A stretch of DNA of 58,223 nucleotides, from assembly GCA_029547025.1 (NCBI GenBank), contig JAKPQA010000270.1, forward strand, positions 1 to 58,223, given 5' to 3'. The position numbers and the translations under genes are program-made. Each line of letters starts with the position of its first letter. Within the stretch, counting starts at the first letter, position 1. Of this stretch, positions 17,606 to 26,520 are shown piece by piece. The DNA comes from Armatimonadota bacterium (GTDB lineage Bacteria > Armatimonadota > Zipacnadia > UBA1398 > JAKPQA01). Under the pieces are notes generated by a model. It saw only the letters and a list, made by a program, of their open reading frames with translations. It made no database searches and had not been told where the DNA came from.

Positions 17606-20440
17606 CTATGGCTCATCGGCCACGGAGCCGATGCGCACCGCGTGCTCGCCAAACCGCAAGTGCATCCCCTCGTGCGTCGTGGGCACGAGCCGCAGGTACT
17701 CGCCGAGTTGCTCGGGCGCGAACCCGTCGACGACGATCCACGAGCCCCGCCCGTCGGGCACGCGCATGGGCAGCGCCGCGGCCCGTGCCGCGACGCCCTC
17801 TGGGCACTGCCGTCTCGGCGCGAAGCACACTGCGCCTGCCCGCACCCGGCGACCTACTGCCTCGAGCGTTGGCCGCGGAAGATCCAGGCCGGCCAGGAAC
17901 AGTGTCTTCACGCCCTCGAGCGGCCCGTCCCCCACCCGATGGTCGTACACGGCCACGGGCATGCAGGGCATGGTGAAGCGCCAACTGCCCATCGGATAGA
18001 CGCTGCTGTTCGTGTTCACCGCGCGCGGATCGCTGGCCCCCTCTGTCAGCAACGACCACACCTGCATCCACTCGGCCGTCTCAGCCGTCGGCGGCAGGTT
18101 CTCGGCGCCGTAGAGTGTGTCCCAGTAGTAGCACGACGCCTGACCCCAGTCGCTGTCGGGGAAGTGGATGATGGCCACCTCGGGTGCGTAGTCGCGGTAC
18201 GCGTAAGGGCGCTCCGGCCGCTCCCGCAAGCGGTCGATGAACTCCCGCAGTGCCCGGCCGTGTCCGGTGACGTCATACACCTCGCCGCGCACACGGCACA
18301 TGGCAACGATCTGCTCCGAGTAGACGTGGTCCACACCCGCCTGATACGCGAGCTCTAGCGCCGCGCGGTACGACTCCACCGAGTGCCCCGGGAAGCGGTC
18401 GGTGTACCACAGGTCCGGGCTGAACCACAGGTCAGCGCCGTACTGCTTCGCCGCCCCCAGCGCCGTGGCCAGCACGACCGGGTGGATGTCTTCCTTGAGC
18501 AACTTCGGGCACAGCGTGACACCTGCCCGCGCCATGGGCTCCCACAGGGCGGGGAAGACGCTCTCCACGATCGTCCGCGCTCCGAGGGCCCGGTTCCGCT
18601 CCACCAGTTGGCGGGTGGCGGCCGTGAACGAGTGATAGGCCTCGAGGAGCGTCATTCCGGTAGTCTCGACGATGTAGGGCTTGCGGTGGTCGGTGTCCGG
18701 CAGCGCCGCGTAGGCGTTGCGGCAGAGCTGCATGTGCTCGCCCTCATCGTAGACGACGCCCTCGAACAGCCCGGTGGCCGCAGCCGTGCGTAGCGCGGGC
18801 TCCTCGAGGTCCCACCGGTGGCATCCACCCGGGGCGACGAACCGGTCGGTGCCATCTGGCGCCTTCGACTCGGGCGTCCAGTTGCACCACTCGTTGTTCA
18901 GCGCGAACCGCGTCCCGAGCGCCTGGCAGAGCGCGATCAGCTCATCGAACTCGCCGTTGTCGAGCTGCTTCGGGTTGAGGTGGAACTGGAGGAAGTTGGC
19001 GCCGAGATCCTGGATCTCGAACGGCAGTGCGGCCTGGTCAACGTACTCGAGGTCGATGCCCTGCAGCCCGGGGCACTGCGCTACGGGCGTCAGCGTGTCG
19101 AAGACGCTGCGGATACGAGCCTCCCCGGGGGCCAGGACGGCGAGGGCTGAGTAGCGGTGATCTGGTGGGTCGTCCCGATCGGTCGACGCCGACAGCCGAT
19201 GGAACCCCCGCGAAAGCGCCGGCAGCTCGAATCGCCCGATACCAGTGAAGCCGCGCCAGTGCACCCGGCACGCGACGCTGGCCTCCTCCTCACCCGACCA
19301 GCTCACGGCGCGCACCGTAGCGGTACGAACGCTCCGGGGCACCAGCGTCCACACACGGACCTCGCCTGCGACCGCGTCGCCGACGTGGCAGCGGTCGCCG
19401 GAGCGAAGGCGCACTTCGGTGCACGCGGATCGCCGCGGGCTCGTCGGTTCGTCGGGCCCGGTCAGGCTCGTCCGCACCCACGAGATCCACTCCACCGGGG
19501 GCATCCACCCGGGCGTGGCGCGGCCACTATCGGTGGACCATTCGGCCCCGGAGACCAGTCGGCCGATCTCTCGCCCGTCTCGCCAGGCTCGGAGATCGAC
19601 GGCCAGCGCGGGGCTGGCGGCCGGAGTGAAGTCGTAGTGCAGCACGAGGCCGTTGCCGTCAGACAGGGGCTCGACGGTGCTGCGGCGATACTCCCCGGTC
19701 CCGGCCTCGACCGACCAGGCCGAGGGGGACAGTCCGAGCTCACCATCGGGGCCCGAGAGTATGACGCCCGCGATCCGCACACTCCCGGCCAAGGTCTGGC
19801 TGGTGCGCTTCTGGTCGAGACGGATGCGCACGGCGACGACGTGGTCGAGGTCGCACGTCCCCGTGGCGCGCCACGCCAGGCGGTCCTGCGTGTCGAGCCG
19901 GATCTCGTGCCGCGCGGCCTGCCCGCCGCGGCCAAGCATCAGGTCCGGGTGGTCCCGCTCCGAGCAGAACAGCCCCGTCGTGTCGCCGTCGGCGTCCAGC
20001 AGTTCCACGTAGAGCCACTCGTCAGCCACGGCGCCCTGGGTCTCGAACGTGAGCTTCCTGGCCCGGAACGGCTGCGGGAGCTGCTGCCGCAGCCACAGCC
20101 AGGCGTTCTCCGGGGCTGGCGCGGCGTCATCCGCCACCTCTGCTATGATCTCATTCCGACCTCGATGAAGCAGCGGAGCGGCATCGTAGGTCTCCGCGTC
20201 CCAGGGCGTGTCGCCCACGCTCACGCCACGGCCGTTCACGATCAGGCGGTAGCGCCGATAGGCGGCGATGCGCAGCAAGGCGGTGTCGGGCTTCGCGGTC
20301 AGCTCCAGGGCACCGGCGAAGCGCGTCGGCTGGCCCGAGGGCGCAACCGACGGCGGGCGGATCCAGACCGGCTCGTCGGCAGCGAGCATGCATGTCGTTC
20401 CCACAACCCACAGTGACACTGTCACAGCACTAGCGGCCAT
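17606..20440 (-). CDS. Large secreted TIM-barrel-like protein, family not recognised
   Basis: This 944-residue protein has an N-terminal signal peptide. A rhamnosidase-N-like beta-sandwich follows (about 25-130, LIVNGRGVSVGDTPWD), then further beta-sandwich domains. A probable TIM barrel spans about 450-770, with FALNNEWCNWTPES, FEGVVYDEGEHMQLCR and ADLWFSPDLWYTDRFPGHS. The acidic pair in VVYDEGEH could be catalytic. The start has AAGGAG about 10 nt upstream, and the coding region overlaps the preceding URO-D-like gene by 11 nt, implying coupled translation. The association with URO-D, MFS and Gfo/Idh genes suggests sugar or glycoside catabolism. Confidence 0.55.
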   Translation of the reverse strand: MAASAVTVSLWVVGTTCMLAADEPVWIRPPSVAPSGQPTRFAGALELTAKPDTALLRIAAYRRYRLIVNGRGVSVGDTPWDAETYDAAPLLHRGRNEIIAEVADDAAPAPENAWLWLRQQLPQPFRARKLTFETQGAVADEWLYVELLDADGDTTGLFCSERDHPDLMLGRGGQAARHEIRLDTQDRLAWRATGTCDLDHVVAVRIRLDQKRTSQTLAGSVRIAGVILSGPDGELGLSPSAWSVEAGTGEYRRSTVEPLSDGNGLVLHYDFTPAASPALAVDLRAWRDGREIGRLVSGAEWSTDSGRATPGWMPPVEWISWVRTSLTGPDEPTSPRRSACTEVRLRSGDRCHVGDAVAGEVRVWTLVPRSVRTATVRAVSWSGEEEASVACRVHWRGFTGIGRFELPALSRGFHRLSASTDRDDPPDHRYSALAVLAPGEARIRSVFDTLTPVAQCPGLQGIDLEYVDQAALPFEIQDLGANFLQFHLNPKQLDNGEFDELIALCQALGTRFALNNEWCNWTPESKAPDGTDRFVAPGGCHRWDLEEPALRTAAATGLFEGVVYDEGEHMQLCRNAYAALPDTDHRKPYIVETTGMTLLEAYHSFTAATRQLVERNRALGARTIVESVFPALWEPMARAGVTLCPKLLKEDIHPVVLATALGAAKQYGADLWFSPDLWYTDRFPGHSVESYRAALELAYQAGVDHVYSEQIVAMCRVRGEVYDVTGHGRALREFIDRLRERPERPYAYRDYAPEVAIIHFPDSDWGQASCYYWDTLYGAENLPPTAETAEWMQVWSLLTEGASDPRAVNTNSSVYPMGSWRFTMPCMPVAVYDHRVGDGPLEGVKTLFLAGLDLPRPTLEAVGRRVRAGAVCFAPRRQCPEGVAARAAALPMRVPDGRGSWIVVDGFAPEQLGEYLRLVPTTHEGMHLRFGEHAVRIGSVADEP

Positions 20441-21476
20441 AGGTGCCGTACTCCTTCACGGTGTCGAACATCGCCACAACGTTCTCGACGGGCGTCTCCT
20501 CAAGGATCGTGTCGTGGCTCGCTCCCGCCACGTACCCGCCGCCGGGCATCATGATCTTCAGAACTTGCCGCGTCTGCTCTCGAACGGACTCGGGGGAGCC
20601 GTTGATGAGCACATGATGCGAGTCGATGGCGCCGTTGAAGAGGATACGGTCACCGAACTGCGCCTTCAGCGCGCGCAGGTCCATCCCTGCACACGAGGGC
20701 TGCACCGCATGCAGCCCGTCCAGTCCAGCAGCAACCAAGTCGGGGATCAGCGGCGCGATGCCGCCACAGCAGTGCAGCATCACCTTCAGACCATAGGCAT
20801 GGCCCAGGTCGACCAGGCGGGCCAGGTGCGGGAGGATGAACCGGCGGAACAGGTCTACGCCGAGCAGCGGTCCCGTCTGCCCGCCCAGGTCATTCCCGAT
20901 GAAGAAGATGTCGATGGCATCGGCCGCCGCGTCGAATATGCGCGTGCTGACGCCGGCGTAGTAGTCCACCATGTGGCGCATGAGCGCATCGACCAGCTCA
21001 GGCTCGTCGTACATGGCGTAGTAGAGCCGCTCCATGCCCAGCAGATCGATGGCGTCGTGGAAGAAGGGGGACCAGTCGCCGCCGAGGATGGCGTACTGCC
21101 TGCCGTAGGCTAGGGCCTCGGCCCGCACGTGAGACACGTCGGTCCACGCCGGGTCCGGCCAGGGATACTCGTGGATCTGCTGCAGCGTCGCCTCGGCAAG
21201 CGGGTGCGACATGGGCTGGCCATAGCCGAGTCCCTCCCGTTCGATGCCGAAGACGGTCCGGTATGTGGCGCCCGGGGAGAGCGGCTCCTCGGGGCCGGCA
21301 AATGGCGCGCGCACGCGGCGGAAGTCATCGCCGAACCGAATGCGCAGGCCCTCGTCGTCCAGCCCCAGCTCGGCCTTGGCCTTCTCCCAGAACTCCACCG
21401 ACGCGCCGCACCATGCAGGCACCCGGTCGGGCTCCTCGTGCTCGAATGCGGTCAGCACACGCTCTCTCGATGTCAT
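20430..21476 (-). CDS. Uroporphyrinogen-decarboxylase-fold protein (methyltransferase/MtaA-like), not heme-pathway HemE
   Basis: This protein of about 348 residues starts MTSRERVLTAFEHEEPDRVP, the typical opening of URO-D-superfamily proteins found in catabolic clusters of Planctomycetes and Armatimonadota. HCCGGIAPLIPDLVAAGLDGLHAVQP carries the zinc-type His/Cys signature used by MtaA/MtbA-like methyltransferases. The ATG at 21476 is preferred over a GTG at 21482, but neither has a strong ribosome site. A demethylation role on methylated sugars or a corrinoid partner reaction is possible. No corrinoid protein gene is next to it. The 3' end overlaps the next gene by 11 nt. Confidence 0.75.
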   Translation of the reverse strand: MTSRERVLTAFEHEEPDRVPAWCGASVEFWEKAKAELGLDDEGLRIRFGDDFRRVRAPFAGPEEPLSPGATYRTVFGIEREGLGYGQPMSHPLAEATLQQIHEYPWPDPAWTDVSHVRAEALAYGRQYAILGGDWSPFFHDAIDLLGMERLYYAMYDEPELVDALMRHMVDYYAGVSTRIFDAAADAIDIFFIGNDLGGQTGPLLGVDLFRRFILPHLARLVDLGHAYGLKVMLHCCGGIAPLIPDLVAAGLDGLHAVQPSCAGMDLRALKAQFGDRILFNGAIDSHHVLINGSPESVREQTRQVLKIMMPGGGYVAGASHDTILEETPVENVVAMFDTVKEYGTYGR

Positions 21477-21535
21477 CGGCACAAGCGGGGCAAGGGGCCC
21501 CCGCCGTCACCTCCAGCCCAGAACGGCGCTGGGCC

Positions 21536-22723
21536 TCAGCCTTCCGCCCTCGCCGCCTCGGGCCCTCCCGTTGCGTCTCCCCTCGGCAGCCCCACCAACA
21601 GCGCAACCGGGCCGGCGATGAGGAACCACATGGCAGACCCCAAACCCCACCGCTGGGCGGCAACTCCGAGGCCGAGAGGCATCAGTGACCCCAGCCACCC
21701 GCCCAGGTTGCTCACCGCCATCACGGTGCCGCTCCGCCCGGGCATCGTGCCGTAGAGCCTCGCCTTGAGGATGGCATACCACCCGGCGTTCAGCATGCCG
21801 AGCAGCCCCACGAGCACGAACTTGGCCCATGGGATCGGCATCAGCAGGAACCCTACGAACAGCACGAGCTCCACAAGGGCGCTCACGCGCAGGTAGGCGA
21901 GGCCATCCACCCGCTCCACGAGAGGGATCAGCAGCAGATCGCCGAGCAGGCCGGTCGTCGTCCACGCCGTGACAGCGACAGTGGCCTGCGCCGGGCTGAG
22001 CCCAACCACATCGACAAAGTAGAGCGCCAGAAGGCTGAAGAGCACATCCAGCATCAGGTTCGAGAACTGAAGCAGGAGCAGCCACCTGATGACATCGCCG
22101 CGCTTGAGCGCGGCGACGGCCTCCACCAGTCCGCGGCGGAGGCCTAGCTGCTCCTCGTCGCTCTGTCCGTCACGGTGGAAGGGCACGCGGACGCTGAGCG
22201 CCACCGCCGCGGCGCTGGCAACCGCGAGTGCGAGGAAGACGCCGCGCCAGCCGAAGCCGATCAGGCACGCGCCGCCGAGGATCAGAGGGCCGACGACGAC
22301 TCCGAGCGAGCCGGCTGCCGTCCACCGAGCCATGTTCTGGTCGCGCCGGTCGGGGGCCACGTCCATCAGCTCGGCCTGGGCCAGGTTCACGAACCCGCCC
22401 GATGCGGGGTAGTGCAGCAGGAGGGCGGCGAGCATCACGGGGAAACACCATGCCCCGGCCACGCCGGCCAGGGTGACCGCGAAGACCACGCCACCAGTCA
22501 GCACGATGGTCCGCCGCCAGCGGGTGTCGCCGAGGACGCCCAGGGCGGGCTCGACGAGGCTCCCGAACAGGTTGGGGATGCTCAGGAGGAGGCCGATCTG
22601 GGTGTAGCTCAGCCCCAGATCGCGGCGGATGAGGGGCCAGGCCGCCTCGTTAGCACCGTAGGTGAGCTCGTCGATGAACTCCACAAGCAGGAACACCCAG
22701 ACGATGCCGTTCAGACGTCTCAT
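21536..22723 (-). CDS. Major facilitator superfamily transporter
   Basis: This 395-residue, strongly hydrophobic protein has about twelve predicted membrane segments and two halves typical of MFS carriers. A loop sequence GVLGDTRWRR after the second helix matches the conserved MFS A-loop signature (GxxxDRxGRR) in degenerate form. It is the only permease in the window. Its position between an oxidoreductase and a URO-D-like protein suggests uptake or efflux of the small molecule that they process, probably a sugar derivative. The substrate cannot be deduced. It starts 35 nt after the oxidoreductase gene, so one transcript is likely. Confidence 0.8.
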   Translation of the reverse strand: MRRLNGIVWVFLLVEFIDELTYGANEAAWPLIRRDLGLSYTQIGLLLSIPNLFGSLVEPALGVLGDTRWRRTIVLTGGVVFAVTLAGVAGAWCFPVMLAALLLHYPASGGFVNLAQAELMDVAPDRRDQNMARWTAAGSLGVVVGPLILGGACLIGFGWRGVFLALAVASAAAVALSVRVPFHRDGQSDEEQLGLRRGLVEAVAALKRGDVIRWLLLLQFSNLMLDVLFSLLALYFVDVVGLSPAQATVAVTAWTTTGLLGDLLLIPLVERVDGLAYLRVSALVELVLFVGFLLMPIPWAKFVLVGLLGMLNAGWYAILKARLYGTMPGRSGTVMAVSNLGGWLGSLMPLGLGVAAQRWGLGSAMWFLIAGPVALLVGLPRGDATGGPEAARAEG

Positions 22724-22758
22724 CGTGCGACCTGGCCCGCTAACGGCACATCCGCAGA

Positions 22759-23892
22759 TCAGTCGAGCAGCACCGTCGGATCGCCGTGGATCGGCGGGAG
22801 CGGGTGCGGACGCACCGTGGCTCCGCCTTCTTGGGAGGACTCCATGACCGCGAAGGTGATCTCCAGCGCCGCCAACGCATCCCGGCCCGAGGCCCGCAGA
22901 TCCTCCTTGTGGACCCCGTTGGTGACGTCCTCAAGGAATGCGTGGATGCGGCGCGGGAAGGTCTGCCCGAAGTCCGTGATGCCCGAGTTCGTCACGATGC
23001 CGCTGCCCGCCGCGCCGGGGTCCATGTTCTCGGGCTTGCCTGCGCTGCCCGAGGCTGGTGCGGGCCAGTAGGTGATCTTCTCGATGCAGTTCTCGATGCA
23101 GAACGTGCCCTGCGTCCCGGCGACCTCGAGGCTCCACCAGCCGCCCAAGCCGAACGACGCATCGCCCCGCTGGCTCAACAAGTAGCCGACGCAGTCGTTC
23201 TCGTACCGCAGGTGAATGCTGGTGGTCGAGAGCATCTCCTCGCCGACTCTCCGGCGGAACCCGGGACGGTTCACGAACGCCTGCACGTGGGTGACCTCGC
23301 CGCAGAAGTAGCGCATCACGCTCAGCGGATGCGACATGAAGGCCTTCAGGTGGAACCAGGGCCAGCCGGCTATCTTCCGGGACTTGGGTGCCTGGTAGCC
23401 CTCCGGTTCGCCGCCATTGAAGCCCATCTTGTGCAGGCAGTAGACCAGCTCACCGATGGCCCCCGAGTCCATGTACTCTCTTGCCTTCTCGGCCGGCGGA
23501 GTGAAGTAGTGATTGAGGTTGCAGCCGAGGTACACGTCCTTCTCTCGAGCCTTGGCAACCATCTCGCGAGCCTCGTTGATGTCGTTCGAGATGGGCTTCT
23601 CTACCAGAACATGCTTGCCGGCTTCCATGGCTTCCATGGCCGGCTCGTAGTGCCAGCTCCCGTTCTCATACCCGCCCGTGCACACGTCAACGATGTCCAG
23701 ATCGGGCTCGCCGTCGAGCATGTCCTTGAGGCTGTTGTATGCCTTGCACCCGTACTTCTCGGCCCCGGCGCGCGCGCGCTCGGGGACGACGTCACAAATG
23801 GCCACCAGATCGGCCAGCGGATCGGCCTGATGCGAATCCGCGTGAGGCACCGCGATGCCCCGGAACCCGACGATACCCACCTTTAGAGCCAT
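22759..23892 (-). CDS. Gfo/Idh/MocA-family NAD(P)-dependent oxidoreductase
   Basis: This 377-residue protein has an N-terminal Rossmann motif (VGIVGFRGIA near residue 5) and the family EKP motif at 98-100 (VLVEKPISND) with its catalytic Lys. The alpha/beta C-terminal domain follows. It lacks a signal peptide and is cytoplasmic. A strong AGGAGGAG ribosome site precedes the ATG. Members oxidise or reduce sugars, inositols or sugar acids. As first gene of a leftward set with an MFS carrier and URO-D-like protein, it probably handles an imported sugar. It is divergent from the AlbA_2/ParA cassette across 167 nt. Confidence 0.85.
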   Translation of the reverse strand: MALKVGIVGFRGIAVPHADSHQADPLADLVAICDVVPERARAGAEKYGCKAYNSLKDMLDGEPDLDIVDVCTGGYENGSWHYEPAMEAMEAGKHVLVEKPISNDINEAREMVAKAREKDVYLGCNLNHYFTPPAEKAREYMDSGAIGELVYCLHKMGFNGGEPEGYQAPKSRKIAGWPWFHLKAFMSHPLSVMRYFCGEVTHVQAFVNRPGFRRRVGEEMLSTTSIHLRYENDCVGYLLSQRGDASFGLGGWWSLEVAGTQGTFCIENCIEKITYWPAPASGSAGKPENMDPGAAGSGIVTNSGITDFGQTFPRRIHAFLEDVTNGVHKEDLRASGRDALAALEITFAVMESSQEGGATVRPHPLPPIHGDPTVLLD

Positions 23893-24059
23893 GGTCGCTC
23901 CTCCTGTACCCGTTCACACGGAATGCGGCGAGTGTGCCACACTCGGTTCGTTGCGCCAAGGGCGTTGTTGGCGTACGGGGCCTGGCGACACGATGGCGCA
24001 AGGCGGCACGGAAGGGGTGCACCCGCCCGCTCTCGAATCATGCACTTTCGGAGGCGAGT

Positions 24060-25259
24060 ATGGACGACGCTGAGCTCGAGGTCCTGCTGACCGACGTGGA
24101 GTCGGACCGTGTCGAGCGAAAGGAGCGCTGGGCGGGAGACGCGCCAGAGAAGGTGCGGGAGGCTGTCTGCGCTTTCGCGAATGACCTGCCTGGCTCAGGC
24201 CTGCCAGGCGTCGTGTTCATCGGAGCCAGAGACGACGGGAGCCCGTCGGGCTGCGCTATCGACGACCAGCTGCTGCTTACGCTGTCTGACACCAAGTCCG
24301 ACGGGAGCATTCTGCCCCCGCCGTCCATCACGGTCCGGAAGAGGGTGCTTCTGGGCAGCGAGTTCGCCGTGGTCGAGGTCATGCCTTCGGACTGGCCGCC
24401 AGTACGCTACAAGGGGCGAGTGTGTGTCCGGGTGGGCCCTCGGCGTGGGTACGCGACTGAGGAAGAGGAGTCTCGGCTGGCCGAGCGCCGGAGGGCGAAG
24501 GACCTGCCGTATGAGCTGTGCCCAGCGGCGCTCGCCACACTCGACGACCTCGACCTTGGGCTCTTCGAGCGCGAGTACCTCCCATGCGCCGTCGCCCCCG
24601 AGGTGCTCGCCGCGAACCAGCGGAGCCCCGAACAGCAACTTGCCAGCTTGCGCTTCGTGCTGTCGACCGTCGATCCGCGCCCCACCGTGTTAGGCGTGCT
24701 GACCCTGGGCAAAGACCCTCCGAGGCATATTCCCGGGGCCTACGTGCAGTTCGTACGGTTCGATGGGCCGACCCTCAGCGATCCCATCCGGGCGCAGGCC
24801 GAGGTCTCTGGGCCGATGTCGCAGATGCTCCGCGTGCTCGACGAGCTGCTAGAGGCCCACGTGTCCGTCGCCGTAGACCTGGCCTCCGGGCGAACTGAGG
24901 CGCGGGCCCCGGACTACCCGATCTCAGCTCTGCGCCAGATAGCGCGGAATGCAGTTCTGCACCGCACGTATGATAGGTCCAATGCGCCCGTGCGGATCTC
25001 CTGGTTCGCGGACCACGTTGGGATCATCAGCCCCGGCGGCCCCTACGGCGTCGTCACGCGGGACAATTTCGGGACGCCCGGCGTGACTGACTACCGCAAC
25101 CCCAATCTGGCCAGGGTCATGCGAGATCTGGGCTACGTGCAGCGCTTTGGGGTTGGCATCGAAGAGGCCCGCCGCGCGCTCCGTGGGAATGGGAATCCTG
25201 AGCTTGAGTTCCAGGTGGAGGATACGTTTGTCGCTGCAGTGCTGAGGTGCCGTGAGTGA
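24060..25259 (+). CDS. AlbA_2 (Schlafen-type) DNA/RNA-binding protein with RecG-like HATPase C-terminal domain
   Basis: This 399-residue cytoplasmic protein begins at an ATG preceded by GGAGG at 5 nt. The N-terminal AlbA_2 domain (about 10-140) has VERKERW, AVCAFANDLPG and VFIGARDDGSPSG, the conserved E..K, A..N and GxxDDG positions. The C-terminal part (about 285-395) is the HATPase_c_4-type domain (ALRQIARNAVLHRTY, GVGIEEARRAL) seen in AlbA_2 proteins annotated as RecG-like regulators. Its stop overlaps the start of the ParA gene (GTGA), so translation is coupled. The role is unknown: transcription control or anti-phage defence are both possible. The cassette lies on the strand opposite to both flanking operons. 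Confidence 0.75.
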   Translation: MDDAELEVLLTDVESDRVERKERWAGDAPEKVREAVCAFANDLPGSGLPGVVFIGARDDGSPSGCAIDDQLLLTLSDTKSDGSILPPPSITVRKRVLLGSEFAVVEVMPSDWPPVRYKGRVCVRVGPRRGYATEEEESRLAERRRAKDLPYELCPAALATLDDLDLGLFEREYLPCAVAPEVLAANQRSPEQQLASLRFVLSTVDPRPTVLGVLTLGKDPPRHIPGAYVQFVRFDGPTLSDPIRAQAEVSGPMSQMLRVLDELLEAHVSVAVDLASGRTEARAPDYPISALRQIARNAVLHRTYDRSNAPVRISWFADHVGIISPGGPYGVVTRDNFGTPGVTDYRNPNLARVMRDLGYVQRFGVGIEEARRALRGNGNPELEFQVEDTFVAAVLRCRE

Positions 25260-26248
25260 GCGCCCCGATCATCGCGTTCTTCAACAACAAGGGCGGGGTC
25301 GGCAAGACGTCGGCTGTGTACCACCTCGCATGGATGTACGCCGAACTGGGCCACACGGTGCTCGCTGCCGATCTTGACCCTCAGGCAAACCTTACGGCGG
25401 CCTTCCTGGATGAGGACAGCCTGGAATCTCTCTGGGATGACCGCGACCGCCCGAACACCATCTACCGCGCGATTCGCCCGCTGATCCGCGGCACTGGCGA
25501 TGTCACGGCATCCGAGACGCTGGCGGTCGCCGATGGGCTCTCGCTGCTGGTGGGGGATCTAGACCTCTCGCTGATGGAAGATGACCTATCGGACGCATGG
25601 CCCGGGGCGATGGACGGCAGGGAGCGCGCATTCCGGGTTCTGGCGTCGTTCTGGACCGTGCTGCAGAGGTCTGCCGCGGATGCCGCCGCATCGCTTGTGC
25701 TCGTCGATCTGGGCCCCAACCTCGGCGCGCTGAACAGAGCAGCTCTGATCGCGGCCGACCATATCGTCGTGCCGTTGTGCGCGGATGTGTTCTCGCTAAG
25801 GGGCCTCTCGAACTTGGGCCCAAGGCTCCGGGAGTGGCGGGAGCAGTGGTCAGATCGCCGGTCTCGGTGTCCCACGGGAGCTCCGGAGATTCCGGAAGGC
25901 ACCATGCAGCCCCTGGGATACGTCGTGCTCCAGCATAGCATCCGCCTGGACCGGCCGGCGCGCGCGTACGAGCGATGGGTCGACCGCATCCCGACAGTCT
26001 ATGCAGAGGCAGTGCTCAACCAGCCCGGCGCGTCTGCCGACAGCTTCGCATCGGACCCCAACTGCCTTGGGCTACTGAAGCACTACCGCAGCCTTATGCC
26101 GATGGCGCATGAGGCCCGGAAGCCCATCTTCCACCTCAGGCCGGCCGACGGGGCCATCGGCGCACACATGCAGGGCGTGCTTGCCGCGCGTCAGGACTTC
26201 GAGATCCTTGCGCGCAGTATCGCCGAACGACGCGGATTGTGGAGCTAG
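25256..26248 (+). CDS. ParA/MinD-type P-loop ATPase
   Basis: This 330-residue protein has the deviant Walker A NKGGVGKT at 11-18, the Walker A' segment VLAADLDPQANLT, and Walker B-like VLVDLGPN near 150. This is the CbiA/AAA_31 type. Length and motifs fit a ParA-family ATPase. There is no adjacent ParB or centromere-like repeat, and the partner gene is AlbA_2/HATPase, so plasmid or chromosome partition is unlikely to be its role. The GTG start overlaps the previous stop by 4 nt. The gene ends 26 nt before a convergent LamG remnant. Confidence 0.8.
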   Translation: MSAPIIAFFNNKGGVGKTSAVYHLAWMYAELGHTVLAADLDPQANLTAAFLDEDSLESLWDDRDRPNTIYRAIRPLIRGTGDVTASETLAVADGLSLLVGDLDLSLMEDDLSDAWPGAMDGRERAFRVLASFWTVLQRSAADAAASLVLVDLGPNLGALNRAALIAADHIVVPLCADVFSLRGLSNLGPRLREWREQWSDRRSRCPTGAPEIPEGTMQPLGYVVLQHSIRLDRPARAYERWVDRIPTVYAEAVLNQPGASADSFASDPNCLGLLKHYRSLMPMAHEARKPIFHLRPADGAIGAHMQGVLAARQDFEILARSIAERRGLWS

Positions 26249-26274
26249 AGGCAGTACCACCACTGGCATGCTCT

Positions 26275-26520
26275 CTAGCCTCTCCCTCCCCACTTCGCCA
26301 TCAGGTGCGCACGCACGAGGTCCTGCTCATCCTGCGTGAGTACCCGAGTGTAGACGAGCACCTCCGAGATGAGCCCCGTGAAGTAGCTCCGGTAGTTCGG
26401 CGAGAAGCACCCGAGCCGCACGTGCTGTGCCCAGCGGTCACTGAAGCTCCACACGGCCTGGCGCGGCCCGCCCATCTCCATACCTGGTAGGCCGGCTAGG
26501 CCCGAGCTCCAGGGCCTCCC
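26275..26520 (-). pseudogene. LamG/concanavalin-like domain remnant, out of frame with the upstream gene
   Basis: The reading frame encodes MEMGGPRQAVWSFSDRWA and then ISEVLVYTRVLTQDEQDLV followed by RAHLMAKWG. This is the last strand and helix of a LamG-type domain as found at the C terminus of many secreted proteins here. It lacks the first three quarters of such a domain and has no ribosome site. The frame can be read upstream to about 26520, overlapping in another frame the 3' end of the beta-helix gene, which itself stops abruptly in a CBM9-like opening (VDGRLDDWPAAG). A frameshift or internal deletion that destroyed the end of a larger protein is the simplest explanation. Confidence 0.5.

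Noticed and set aside
20430-21476. URO-D-like protein as heme-pathway HemE
   Set aside because: The HCCGG-type Cys/His site and catabolic neighbours fit the methyltransferase branch; no other heme gene is near.
25256-26248. ParA as a chromosome or plasmid partition protein
   Set aside because: No ParB gene, no centromere-like repeats and no replication gene nearby; the coupled partner is AlbA_2.
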